A DNA stretch of 19,307 nucleotides from Acanthaster planci (taxonomy: Eukaryota > Echinodermata > Asteroidea > Valvatida > Acanthasteridae), in NCBI RefSeq assembly GCF_001949145.1, contig NW_019091552.1, positions 652,483 through 671,789 on the forward strand. Reading direction: 5' to 3'. Every line of letters begins with the position of its first letter. The stretch's first letter is position 1. Of this stretch, positions 9,185-18,550 are shown piece by piece. The translations under genes and the position numbers were made by a program. Below the pieces are notes generated by a model that worked only from the letters and a program-made list of their open reading frames with translations, made no database searches and was not told the origin of the DNA.

Positions 9185-10264
9185 ATGGCTCAGAAATCGC
9201 TGTCGCTGACAAAGGTTTTTTGTTGCGGGGTCGCGATTGTGTTTCTGTCACAAATTTTCGACTTCAGGCTTGTGCACTTACAGCTACTTCGGGAAAAGAA
9301 AATGTTTGGTGCCTCGGAAAGAGTGTTGAAGAATCACAAAATTGAGACGAAACCCGCACTTTCCCGGGTCGTCTGCGGACGAGACTGTATGATGAAAAAG
9401 AACTGTAAGTCCTTTAACTTCTACGAAAATGCGAAGATTTGCGACCTGAACGGGGCTACGTGGGACGATCACCCTGGAGACTTCTTGAGGGACACTGGAA
9501 GTGTGTACTTCGATGCAAATGATCGCACTCCTCTCTTGGCCAGCAGGCGAGAAAGCTGCAAGGGGCCTCCGAGGGCAGGAAGCTGTAAGGAGCTGCTGAA
9601 TGCCGGCTGTAATACAAGTGCGGTGTATTCGATTTGCCCAAGAGGATCCAACGACTGTAAGGAGGTCTACTGTGACATGGAAACTGATGGTGGGGGATGG
9701 ATTGTCTTTCAGAGGCGACAAGATGGCAGCGTGAGCTTCGACCGGTATTGGAACGAGTACCGAAATGGCTTCGGTAATCTCTCCGGTGAGTTCTGGCTGG
9801 GCAACGAAATGTTAGCGAGTCTGACCAGCAACGATTCACAAGGAGCGTGGGAGCTGCGCATAGATCTGTGGGACTGGGACAATAAAACAGCCCGGTCGAT
9901 CTACAAAGATTTCCGGATATCTGACGAATTGGAGAAGTACACAATATACGCTGATAGATATGATCACAGAAGCACCACAATGGATAACTCGCTTCGGTTT
10001 CACAACATGAGGGCATTCACGACACGCGATCAAGACAACGACGAATTTGGGGCTCAGTGTGCGCAGATATACCAAGGCGGTTGGTGGTTCGCAGGCTGTG
10101 GGATATGCAATTTAAATGGCCCATACATGCAATACCCTGATCAGCCCAGTGAAATTTACAAAGGCGTCCATTGGTATTTTTGGCCCTATCGCATTGCATA
10201 TTCGCTGAAAAAATGCACCATGAAAATCCGCGAAAGTTACGAGGTAGGCTCACAACGTCCGTAA
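9185..10264 (+). CDS. Secreted or membrane-anchored PAN/apple-fibrinogen-related (FReD) protein, intronless
   Basis: The product has 359 residues. The first ATG of the frame, at 9185, has A at -3 and G at +4; in-frame codons upstream begin only with TTG. Residues 11-25 form a hydrophobic segment after basic residues K4 and K10, acting as signal peptide or type II anchor. Residues 41-110 look like a PAN/apple domain, with cysteines C64, C68, C74 and C86 and a closing YFD. Residues 134-349 are a full-length FReD with the block VYCDMETDGGGW, QRRQDGSVSFDRYW, GFGNLSGEFWLGN, the calcium loop D282-Q-D-N-D286 and YSLKK..MKIR. C163 and the C292/C305 pair are family-typical. Four N-glycosylation sequons are visible (N143, N198, N216, N233). 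FReD proteins of ficolin, tachylectin and FREP type bind acetylated sugars in innate immunity, so an extracellular recognition role is likely. Unusual points are Gly306 where the pocket usually has His, and additional cysteines at 142, 151, 158, 308 and 344. No intron interrupts the frame. Domain calls are firm; ligand and function are inferred. Confidence 0.93.
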   Translation: MAQKSLSLTKVFCCGVAIVFLSQIFDFRLVHLQLLREKKMFGASERVLKNHKIETKPALSRVVCGRDCMMKKNCKSFNFYENAKICDLNGATWDDHPGDFLRDTGSVYFDANDRTPLLASRRESCKGPPRAGSCKELLNAGCNTSAVYSICPRGSNDCKEVYCDMETDGGGWIVFQRRQDGSVSFDRYWNEYRNGFGNLSGEFWLGNEMLASLTSNDSQGAWELRIDLWDWDNKTARSIYKDFRISDELEKYTIYADRYDHRSTTMDNSLRFHNMRAFTTRDQDNDEFGAQCAQIYQGGWWFAGCGICNLNGPYMQYPDQPSEIYKGVHWYFWPYRIAYSLKKCTMKIRESYEVGSQRP

Positions 10265-10745
10265 ACGGCACATTCTAATTGTAACTGAATGTAGCACACT
10301 CTAAGAAAGTCGAGGGAATAGGCCAGGCAAACGTTCCTCACTTCAAAAACTGTCTTTATTTACTTGACACAAATTGGCCATTGGTGTTTGCATGACTTAT
10401 CCACTCTGCCCCGTGAATCTGGGGAAATGCAACAACCGCTTGATCTGAAAAACTACCACAAAGAATTGGCAAATTTATTCCTCCTAGCTTAACCTAATAG
10501 TAGTTGGTCGATATTTCCCTGGAAGTTGGTTAATTTAATTTGTTGCGTCATCGAGAACATCCTAGTTTAGGTCGACATTTCCGGAGTCAAGTCCTCCATT
10601 TTCTCTGTCATTTACCCACCGAGGATACAGCAGGAGACAAACAGATACCAAATCATTCGAGCTTATTTGCGTAACTGAGATCGACTGTGATTACGTGCAC
10701 TGGCTTACCAGCGGGTTTACAAAGTACATGCATAGAATTAATAAA
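10265..10745 (+). other. Probable 3' UTR with poly(A) signal
   Basis: The first AATAAA after the stop codon is at 10740-10745, giving a 3' untranslated region of about 480 nt plus the distance to cleavage. No closer AATAAA or ATTAAA was seen. The region has no coding potential. The extent is inferred from this hexamer alone, and a nearer non-canonical site cannot be excluded. Confidence 0.45.
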
Positions 10746-11269
10746 ACGAATGAATTTCAGGTGCATTCATATCATCCGCACTAGGCAACCCTCAAGCCCC
10801 CCTCTCTTTCTTAAAATATCCCATGATGTTGTTACACTTCAATACACGACGATTTGGTTACAAATATTTCACTTCCTCCCTAAAAACCAAATGGTTGAAA
10901 AACTATTTAAGTATTGGTAATTTACCTTTATTCAACTTCAGTATAAAGCCTGAATACCAGTCACGTTGAGTCAATGATACAATGATTTTGAAGATGTGGT
11001 CTGATTCTTCCTTGCGTTTCGTAGAGTGCCAAAGTGTTACATGTACCCTTTCCTCGATCCCAAGGTCTGAAACAAATCATTACATAAAAACCGAAGTGCC
11101 CTAAACAAGAAAAAAAACCTTAAAAATACATTCTTACTATTATGTAGTACACTGTATTATGTTCTGCGCTGTTTTCCATTGTTTCATATAACTCATTTAT
11201 CTGAAAAAAACATTTGAGCTTGTCAACAGAGATTTTGTAAGTTACAGTTGTTTAATTAAATTCTTTAAT
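10746..11269. other. Intergenic, no gene seen
   Basis: This is AT-rich spacer DNA with short A and T runs. The 77-codon frame from 10687 overlaps the probable 3' UTR and has no recognisable domain. Weak resemblance to 15700-15860 at a constant offset of about 4.6 kb hints that the long repeat described next may begin somewhat earlier than 11270. Confidence 0.45.
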
Positions 11270-12250
11270 TTCTTTACTTAATTCTTTTTTTTGCGATTGT
11301 CAAATTATAATGTCCATTTTAACTTTACTCAGAAATATATTGTTAACAAACAGCCAATTTAATCGTACAGAAAGCGAATTTTGACTTCTTGTAGTTCATG
11401 CCTCACAAATTGATGTAGGCAACATAAATTTTACACATATTCCAGATAGCTTGAAATTTGTTTCGTAGACCATAGACAAAGGACTGTACATGCTAAAATG
11501 GGTTATCCTGTGAGCGTAATATTGCGGTAGCATTGTGGAATGAAATGTGAGTGTTGAAAATTTAAGTACATTGACATAACCGAGTGTTAGGGTTTAATAT
11601 ACTGCCAAGTATATTGAAAGCGTCTTTCTCAAGATACATTTTTATCAAATGCGTCACAATTGTAACAAAACTTTTTGTATCCTGACTTTCATGAAAATCA
11701 TGTATTCCTCTCTATTTGTAATCGGTTTTCACCAGGGAATGATGCAACACGGATATATTGGAAAGGTGTTAACTAAATGCGCCTTCGAAATATTGTTCAT
11801 TGAAGCTCTCTTGCAAAGCTCGTAATAACATAGCATTACGGCTAATGAGAATAAACTGCTCACCAACAGTTCTTTGACACAATACATTTATGAACTTATA
11901 TAGTGCCTTATTAACTTATATAGTGCCTTTTGAATATCTCTCAATGGTAATCTCTTTGTTAAATTCGGAGTTAATTACAATTAATTTCTCACAAGGGGCT
12001 GCTTGACACAATATGATTAAGCTCGTTGTTTTTGCACTTAGAGGAATATTACTCTTTGCAGCTCCCTTTGTTACAATCACAATGAAATACCTTTACAGGT
12101 AATAATAATTAATATCGCAATATCTCACCAGGGACTGTTGGAAGTGCGTAGTGCCTTTTTGAACTTCGCCTCTCTAAAAGGTACATTGTGCCCATTAACT
12201 TATTGATTGTATTATTAATTTTTTTTCTGTATGCAGAGTGTGTTGGACGA
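11270..12250. repeat. Long diverged repeat, copy A, left part
   Basis: This segment is collinear with 15860-16860. Shared landmarks include CGATTGTCAAA (11295) with TGATTGTCAAA (15875), AGATAGCTTGAAAT (11444) with AGATAACTTGAAAT (16041), TTTAAGTACA followed by TTGACATAA (11561 and 16176), GAAAGGTGTT (11761 and 16405) and GTGCGTAGTGCCTTT (about 12144) with GTACGTAGTGCCTTT. The offset drifts only between about 4580 and 4645, so this is true collinearity. The right half holds four degenerate tandem units starting near 11730, 11857, 11988 and 12125, each opening with CACCAGGGA-like sequence followed by TGTTTGACACAAT-like sequence. No open frame is preserved. Confidence 0.65.
11893..11929. repeat. 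Local 20-bp tandem duplication
   Basis: The 17-mer AACTTATATAGTGCCTT occurs at 11893-11909 and again at 11913-11929, giving a 20-bp period. It lies inside the second internal unit of repeat copy A. The GTGCCTT word belongs to that unit, so this is a recent secondary duplication within an older repeat. Confidence 0.75.
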
Positions 12251-13278
12251 AATATATTAACCAATTAATTAAGTGGTAAAACATACGCACGTGCCTTTGA
12301 GTAAATTTTAGGGATTGAGACACTGACGTTTATGTATACTTTCCACTTCTCGTAGATTAAATTGTTATGCACGGTGATTATGCTTTGCAAAAGTTGATGC
12401 TCTGACGTATTTTGTGAAATTGCACAATTCAAATAAATGTTACCAGTATTGTAAGAGTCAGAATGTGACTCATCCGAATAACTTTTATTTTTAAGAATGT
12501 GTCTGCAAATCCACCTCCATGGTAGATTTAGTTTTAAATTTTTGGTGAACAAATCATTGGGGCTTGAGTATACACCGTTTTCGAATTTATTTTTCTGTCG
12601 ATTCCATAATTGTATTGCGATTTTGCGATTGCATGCATTTCCCTATGGGCATTCCCTATGATTTTTGGTTTTAATTTTCAAAGATAATTCTCGGTGACTC
12701 GCCCTCAAGGATTTGTCGGAACTGATCGGTGACAGAGTTCGAACCTATTACTGTTAAATATTCACATTGCTCCTCGACAGCATTCGACCTAAATTTGCGT
12801 GTAAAATGCTGTGTGTTTGACGTTGATGTTACTTACGGCTAGGTTTTTTGATGAGCATTCATCAGGTTTTCATTTTCCATGTCTGGAGGAGAAAATGCGC
12901 AAAAGCGCTGTGCTAAAGCGAGACGAGTTGAGGCATCGTTTACACGTCGTGGCACTTCCGTTTTTGTAAACAACAAAAAAATTCGAGGGCTTTTGCAGGC
13001 AGACAACAAAGATGAAAGTGACTCAATTATCCACCTCTTTGTCCATGTTTGTGTCAGTCACGTTGACAGGGTTCCAGTGGTGACCCCTTGCGTGATGACT
13101 AAATTGTATTTGTACATTGAAATGTGTACACGAGTTGACAGCACATGGCGTGCCGATATGCTAGCCACACACATGCGTGACGAGGGGGTGGTGGCTTTTG
13201 GCTCGATGTTCTTTTGACTATTTTGCGCGCGCTCAGCTACGAAACTCCGAGGAAACCGTGTGGGATCATCGATCATGG
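12251..13278. other. Segment interrupting repeat copy A; no convincing gene
   Basis: In the second copy of the long repeat the two collinear parts are only about 60-90 bp apart. Here they are separated by about 1.9 kb, so this segment plus the following one look like inserted DNA. The part to about 12860 is AT-rich. From about 12880 the sequence becomes richer in GC and CpG. It has an ATG at 12879 opening a 112-codon frame to 13217 with a basic N-terminus (MSGGENAQKRCAKARRVEAS). That frame matches no family I recognise, and a first exon or chance frame are both possible. Confidence 0.4.
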
Positions 13279-13580
13279 GGTGCGTTCGATTAGCTTACAC
13301 GCGTAAGTCAAACTTACACGAGAGCGTTCGTTTAGCCATCACGTGATCCTCGTGCCCGCCCTGGTGTCAGCCACTACTACCCCGGCTGGCGAGCGGGTCT
13401 CTGGAGGCTGCCCGAGTGTAATGACGTCACGGATGGACTGTTCGTGCATGGACGTACATGATAGATCGTGGCGGGGACTTGACCTTTTTTCCAGAATGCC
13501 TTTGCGAGTTCACTGCAGCGTTCGATTACCCTCATTTCGAGGCTTCCCTTGCGTATTCAGGGAAGCTAATCGAACGCTCC
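13279..13580. mobile_element. MITE with 18-bp terminal inverted repeats, 302 bp
   Basis: The left end GGTGCGTTCGATTAGCTT (13279-13296) and the reverse complement of the right end (13563-13580), GGAGCGTTCGATTAGCTT, match at 17 of 18 positions. CATGG directly precedes the left end (13274-13278) and directly follows the right end (13581-13585), a plausible 5-bp target duplication. Subterminal copies of the end motif occur inside as GCGTTCGTTTAGC (13324) and GCGTTCGATTA (13518), an arrangement common in transposase-binding regions. The interior contains no transposase. The superfamily cannot be named from these ends with confidence. Confidence 0.8.
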
Positions 13581-14194
13581 CATGGTGATTTTGCAGGACT
13601 GGGAGGGGGCTCGTTTCTGGAAGGGGGAACTGAATGAGCTCGGTCGCAATTAAAACACTGGCCAAGACAGACTATGCGCAGTGCAGTCAGCCTCGAACGA
13701 CCACGGGCGTCGCTAGACCATATTGAATGGGGGGGGTGCCACATGAAATTTGCTGACAAACTAACCAGCGACACCCGTGCGAACAACCCTAGTTGAACAA
13801 ATTTCTGTTGAACCTGGGAATAACATTACTACTCTTTTATCAAATTAATTCATTAAAAATCTGCGACAAAGACTGCAGAAAACAGTAATTAATGTTAAAT
13901 TTACATACTGTCAATATCAAATTTGTTTTTGTGACCATCGACATAAGGAAGGACCAGACTACTCTTGGCAAAGTAAAGGGTAGGCGTGGTGTTCTCATTT
14001 TGCATGCAACTGCTGAATAACGCCGTTAACAACAGACAAATATATCCCCATATTATAATACTTCTTGATGTCTTTTTCAAAAGTAAGAAGGCCAGATATT
14101 TCTCAGTCATCTTTGATTTAATAGATGTGGAAATGAGCAATTAAAATGATTAAATCGCAGTATTTCAAACTGGTAGGGGCCCCCCTATTGGTTT
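13581..14194. other. Intergenic segment, no gene seen
   Basis: This is the remaining part of the DNA that interrupts repeat copy A. It goes from moderately GC-rich (including TATGCGCAGTGC near 13673) to AT-rich. A 79-codon frame on the - strand (14140-13901) has no recognisable domain. Nothing else can be supported. Confidence 0.45.
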
Positions 14195-14530
14195 TACTGA
14201 AGAGAACAGCTTCGTTATTCAAAGACTGTAATATCGCATCGTCACTCACATTTTACCGTTGGCTGTAACTCTTGCGGCGTTCATGGTCAGTGACATTTAG
14301 TACAATTATTTTTATGAGAATGTACTGATGAAATGAAACTGGCGATTGATAACCAGCAGTGCGACCATGCCCCAGGGCTTGGTACCAGATAGCCGTCTAG
14401 ATGGTTCAAACAATCCATCGCTCGGGTGACATACTTGCCCCGCGCTTTTTGGCGTCGGATTTGAACAGCGCTTTCCAAACAAAGCTGGAGTCCCCTGCAC
14501 TTCTCGATTTGATGGTGGTGGTATGAGGTG
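14195..14530. repeat. Long diverged repeat, copy A, right part
   Basis: This stretch is collinear with about 16915-17260. Shared landmarks include CATCGTCACTC (14237 and 16962), CCGTTGGCTGTAACT with CTGTTGGCTGCAGCT, and TAACCAGCAGTGCGACCATG (14350) with TAACCAGCGGTGTGACCATG (17083). GGTACCAGATAGCCGTCTAG also parallels GATACCAACTGGTCGACCTG. The short - strand open frames over both copies even read similarly around GTKPWGMVALLV and GIRPKRMVTPLV. They are short and lack a known domain, so I treat the conservation as repeat homology, not as coding. Confidence 0.65.
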
Positions 14531-14719
14531 ATGGAGTATGCTCCCCTATGCTTGATGAATGCACCCGATTCCTACCTTGATATACCTGATCACATCCAAG
14601 ACAAGTGCGTGGCAATTATCGGTGCTGTACCACGTGACGAAGATGTATACAACCTACATCTACAGACTACATCCACCACCAACTTCAATAGGTGAAAGCA
14701 ACGTGAAAGGGAAAAATGT

Positions 14720-15672
14720 GACAGCTTCATCACTATTCCTGCGAGTGATAGTCAAAGGCTGAGGCTCTGACAATTAAGAACGGGTGATTTGAGATGGCAT
14801 AGTCTTCTGTGCAGTCAATCGTGCAGTTCAAAGGAAATGTACGGAGAAAGGAAACGAGCTGACACTTGTCATAGCCACCCAAATTGATTAAAACTACAAG
14901 ACATCTTAGGAGAGCCCGAAAGATATAGAGGAACTGGTCGAAGGTTTCAGGGCCTGCCGAGACACTCAAACCCACAGAGGCGCCCAATCTTCCTTAGATC
15001 AAGCTGGGATCAGATCTTTTCCCGTACGAAGGCCAGCCGTCCCTCCTGACCGTCGACTACTTCTCCAAGTTCATCGGAGTCGACGAGCTTACTGATTTAG
15101 CCAGCGCAGTCCCCCGAAGTCACAGTTCATTGGCCGTCATGGCAGCCCCAAGAGGCTGCGTTCTGATGATAATGCAAAATACTCATCTATCGAATTCGAC
15201 TTCATCTGCAAAGACTACTGATCAATTCAATGTGGAAGGTGAGCGTGCTGTCCAGACAGTGAAGCACTTGTGGACAGACATCTTACAATTCTTGGCTATT
15301 GAACAGCGTGCACTTCATCAAAAAGCACACGACTGACCGGAGTTACCACCACTGAGACCCAGTCAGGATGACACAATTTCCAAGCAGCGGGTTCCAGACA
15401 CAAAGCGAGAATTCGATCTTCATAGCTGAGTGCGGTGGACGCAAATACCGAGGCAATAGACCACACTTTCACCTCTCCACCAGCCTGGCCAACAAGCAAC
15501 CCCACCAACACTCATCCAAGACCCAGAGCCAGACAATCGGCCCAAACCGCTCGTCGGCAGACCTACAAGCCTGATCCAAGGCCGCAACCAGCAAATCCAG
15601 ACGTCAACCCCACAAAGCCCTTCTTCATCTCGAAGTGGACACGTTGTCAAACCACCCACCCGCAGGGGCTAA
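14720..15672 (+). pseudogene. Ty3/Gypsy retrotransposon pol fragment (zinc-binding and integrase end), decayed
   Basis: Pieces of an integrase-bearing pol C-terminus appear in order but in shifting frames. They are ITIPASDSQRLRL from about 14733 (linker before integrase), then TTRHLRRARKI (about 14893) and DIEELVEGFRACRD (about 14924), which is the H2C2 zinc-binding region with its first CxxC cysteine replaced. Next is KLGSDLFPYEG...LTVDYFSKFIGVDEL (about 15001-15090), the start of the rve integrase core with the first catalytic Asp. After a frame change comes DDNAKYSSIEFDFICKDY (15165), where the second catalytic Asp region lies, followed by GERAVQTVKHLW (about 15240), the region of the catalytic Glu. 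A C-terminal tail SRSGHVVKPPTRRG ends with TAA at 15670-15672. Reverse transcriptase, RNase H, protease and gag are missing. Several stops and frameshifts mean it is dead. Assignment to Ty3/Gypsy rests on these motifs. Confidence 0.8.
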
Positions 15673-15859
15673 GAAATGGGACAGTAATGCTCCAACATGA
15701 GCCTTTCACAGACAAACATCGGTACTGCGGCTCTAAGATCGCTTAAAACCAAGTAATACCGCCATTGCTGACTAGCGCAACTCACCGACAAAAACTAAGT
15801 TTGATTCACAGTGGCTTATTTCATTCCAAACTCGTACATGTACTCAACCTTAATTGGAA

Positions 15860-16860
15860 CGAAGTCCGTTTGGGTGATTGTCAAAGTAAAACACATTTGA
15901 ATCTTTCTACTCGTGAATATATTGCACTAAAATGACCAATTTACTCATATAGAAAAAAATTAGACTATGATAATTTTATTGTGTATGGAACCTGATGAGT
16001 GAGCCACACAAAATAACGTGTTGTAACCTTGCACACATTCAGATAACTTGAAATTGATATAATAGACCAGCGAAGATAGAGCGCATAAAATAGTACAACA
16101 CACAGACGAGAATTTGTTATTCCGTGGACGTAACAATGTTGAAGCATTGCCAAATGAAAGAGTGATCGCTAAAAATTTAAGTACACGTACATTGACATAA
16201 ACTAGTATCCGCCACGTGACGATTCCTTGGTGTGTTCTTGAATGTTTTGTTACTATCGTAGGTGCAAGCATTTTCTCAAGAACGTAGCACGCAAATTTAA
16301 GACATGAAACATTTTGTATGAAATAGACCTTTCATAGAAACGATGCATTTCTCTGTGTTACAGTCGATTGTTCAGCATGAACGATCAGCACCACTCATTT
16401 ATTTGAAAGGTGTTTATAAACAGGACCCTGTGTTTATCGAGACTTTTGCATAAAATTCACAACGAAATAGCTTTATGGGAAGAAGGATTAATTTCTCACC
16501 AGGGATTGTTTGACGTAACCTTTATACTGCCTTTTAAAAATCATTGTTCACTGAAGCTCTTTTGTTAAATTTATAATACAATACTCTGTAGTGAGTTATC
16601 TATAATTTATTTCTTACAAGAGACTACCTGACATAATACGTTTATAAAAAAAACCCAGGCTTTTTGCCCTTAGGGTATTATTCTTTGAAGCTTTTATCGT
16701 TACATTCACAATACAATTCCCTAATTGTTTAAATTGATTTCTCCCCAGGAACTATTGGACACAACACGCTTTGTTAAAGTTGTGCATACAAAATGTACGT
16801 AGTGCCTTTAACAAAAGTACATGTGCAAATGTTTCTTTATTTTCAAACAAGATACCATTC
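15860..16860. repeat. Long diverged repeat, copy B, left part
   Basis: This is the counterpart of 11270-12250, in the same orientation and about 4.6 kb downstream. It carries the same internal series of degenerate units. The first is recognisable around 16385 (ATTTGAAAGGTGTTTATAAA), the next start near 16496 (CTCACCAGGGATTGTTTGAC), 16613 (CTTACAAGAGACTACCTGAC) and 16741 (CTCCCCAGGAACTATTGGAC), about 120-130 bp apart. Units also share GTTCACTGAAGCTCTTTTGTTA and ACATTCACAATACAAT-like segments. No reading frame is conserved between copies. Confidence 0.65.
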
Positions 16861-16914
16861 GGGGAAACGGCTTTTCTTTACAAATGGTGTATGTATCTTT
16901 TTCTTTATTTTTAT

Positions 16915-17260
16915 TAACTTGGGAAACAGTATATTTCATCAACTAATATTTTGTAAAATCTCATCGTCACTCTCGTTTTGCTGTTGGCTGCAGCTGTGTC
17001 ACCATTCATGGCCAATAAAATCTAGTAAAATCATCATCACGTGAATGGTTCCCTCTGTACTGGTAAACGAATCTGGATATTGGTAACCAGCGGTGTGACC
17101 ATGCGTTTGGGTCTGATACCAACTGGTCGACCTGGTGGTCCAAACCTACTATTGTTCGAGCGACGTTGGTCGAGCTTGCCAGTGGCTATTACCATCGAAC
17201 ATAAGTAGCGCCACCAAAGACAGTTGCAGTCCACTGTGTTTGTAAGTTTGACAGAAGGTG
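16915..17260. repeat. Long diverged repeat, copy B, right part
   Basis: This is the counterpart of 14195-14530 and follows directly on the left part of copy B, which shows the undisturbed arrangement. Similarity runs through CAGTCCACTG (about 17226) against GAGTCCCCTGCA in copy A and fades beyond about 17260. If the copies are LTRs, their 3' boundary should be near here. No TG...CA terminus or target duplication could be fixed by eye. Confidence 0.6.
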
Positions 17261-17860
17261 GCTGACACAGAACCCTAACTATCTCCTACAACTGAAGGTT
17301 AGTGCTCGTATTGAAAACCCCCTTCCCAACCACAACTGGTCATCCGTGGAGTACAAAGGATGAATCGCGAAGTATTAAAACGATCCCATTCAGCTACTAA
17401 CATATCGGTGATAAATAATACTAAATACTTAATTAATAAAATACTTTCCCAAGCAAACAGTTTGGAAATTTCTACATGTAACCTTTTATGGCCTTTCTAT
17501 TAGGATGAGGATATTTTTTTTGACTTTTTACACGATTTTGGACTACAGGGAAATGAAATAAATACGCGATTTATTATACACAAATTTACACGCACACAAA
17601 CAACAATTAAGGCCGTTTCTTCAAAATACTTTTTCTTCAAGGGCGGGTCTATGGACCAGCAGGGGCTATGTCCCCAGAAAAGGAGGTGATATTTTCATTA
17701 AAAAATAGGAAAAGGCCTAAAATTTTAGCCCAGTCTCACCGTTCTGGAAGGCTATAAAAGGCTTAATAAACTTAGCTAGCCACGAAAACAATTCCCTCGA
17801 AAATTTTGAACTGGATCTACCCTTTCTGGTCCATTTCGAAGCGGCGTATCCAGCTTTTGG

Positions 17861-17889
17861 TGTGTGTGTGTGGGTGGGTGGGTGGGGGA
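17861..17889. repeat. TG/GGTG simple repeat
   Basis: A run of TGTGTGTGTG passes into GGGTGGGTGGGTGGGGG. It is a microsatellite. The four G-runs could form a two- or three-tetrad G-quadruplex on the + strand, but no functional context supports that. Confidence 0.8.
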
Positions 17890-18185
17890 GGGGCAAATTC
17901 ACAGGCGAGTGCGGCTTCGGGCTTCTTCAACATGAAGTTGGGGGAAATCAAAAGCCTTACGATCCCGACATCCTTGCTTTTATTTCATGGTGTTGTTTTC
18001 TGAAGGTTCAGGTGCTAAAATTTGATCGATAACTTTTTTTCCTCTGAGGTTTTTTGTTTACAAAAGAAAATCAGTCGGTTTCCCCCCTTCGCCCGCCCCG
18101 CCCACGGCTGGATATCCCTCTGTCGTTTCGTTTCTGAATGATGAATTTGTGTCGTGCTTAACTCGTGTGCAACTTGCGCATGTAC

Positions 18186-18199
18186 ATGTACGCGTACAT
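18186..18199. repeat. 14-bp perfect palindrome
   Basis: ATGTACGCGTACAT equals its own reverse complement. It sits inside a run of GTACAT/ATGTAC words (about 18180-18200) that are common throughout this genome segment, so it is probably compositional. Confidence 0.7.
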
Positions 18200-18506
18200 A
18201 CGAAGTGTACTGACATTTACGCATCAGTATTCGCATCCGTGTGAGGTCGCATGCGCTGGGAATTTGGAAAATTAACTAACTTTCGGCATTGTGAAGCCAA
18301 GCCACGTTCATGTCTTACTGTATAAAAATGAACAACAGTGCTTATGAAGAAAAAATATTTAAGCATTTAAACAATGCTTATTTTGCACAAAATCAAACAG
18401 TTCTTTTCAATAGCCGTTATACCATGCATCATATTAGTTTGTCTTGCTTGGTATTTTTTTTTAGTTTTTGCAGTGGAATGTTTGATAGAACCGTTAAGGA
18501 AGATCG

Positions 18507-18550
18507 TTGGATATAGAGGAGAATTGGTTTGGATATAGAGGAGAATTGCT
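18507..18550. repeat. Two-copy 22-bp tandem repeat
   Basis: TTGGATATAGAGGAGAATTG begins at 18507 and again at 18529, with a 22-bp period and a single difference (GGT versus GCT at the unit end). The near identity implies a recent duplication. A perfect palindrome begins directly at its right edge. Confidence 0.85.

Larger units (their letters stand above)
17261..18506. other. Intergenic, no gene seen
   Basis: No coding sequence is supported; frames of 61-73 codons are short, low-complexity or overlap simple repeats. A TG/TGGG simple repeat at about 17861-17889 and a 14-bp palindrome at 18186-18199 are listed separately. There is a GC-rich patch at about 18085-18110. Confidence 0.5.

Noticed and set aside
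9284-10271. Long open frames on the - strand over the lectin gene (up to 186 codons)
   Set aside because: They are shadows of the coding strand, with no domain and Pro/Ser/Arg/Cys-rich composition typical of antisense frames.
14287-14500. Conserved - strand peptide between repeat copies A and B
   Set aside because: Similarity is no stronger at protein level than at DNA level, frames are short, and there is no known domain.
15435-15746. 103-codon Pro-rich frame on the + strand
   Set aside because: It overlaps the decayed retroelement tail in another frame, and the retroelement motifs explain the region better.
17861-17889. G-quadruplex regulatory element
   Set aside because: It is part of a TG/TGGG microsatellite with no adjacent gene, so function is not supported.
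18310-18516. 68-codon frame with a hydrophobic stretch
   Set aside because: The hydrophobic part comes from a poly-T run, with no promoter, domain or homologue recognised.
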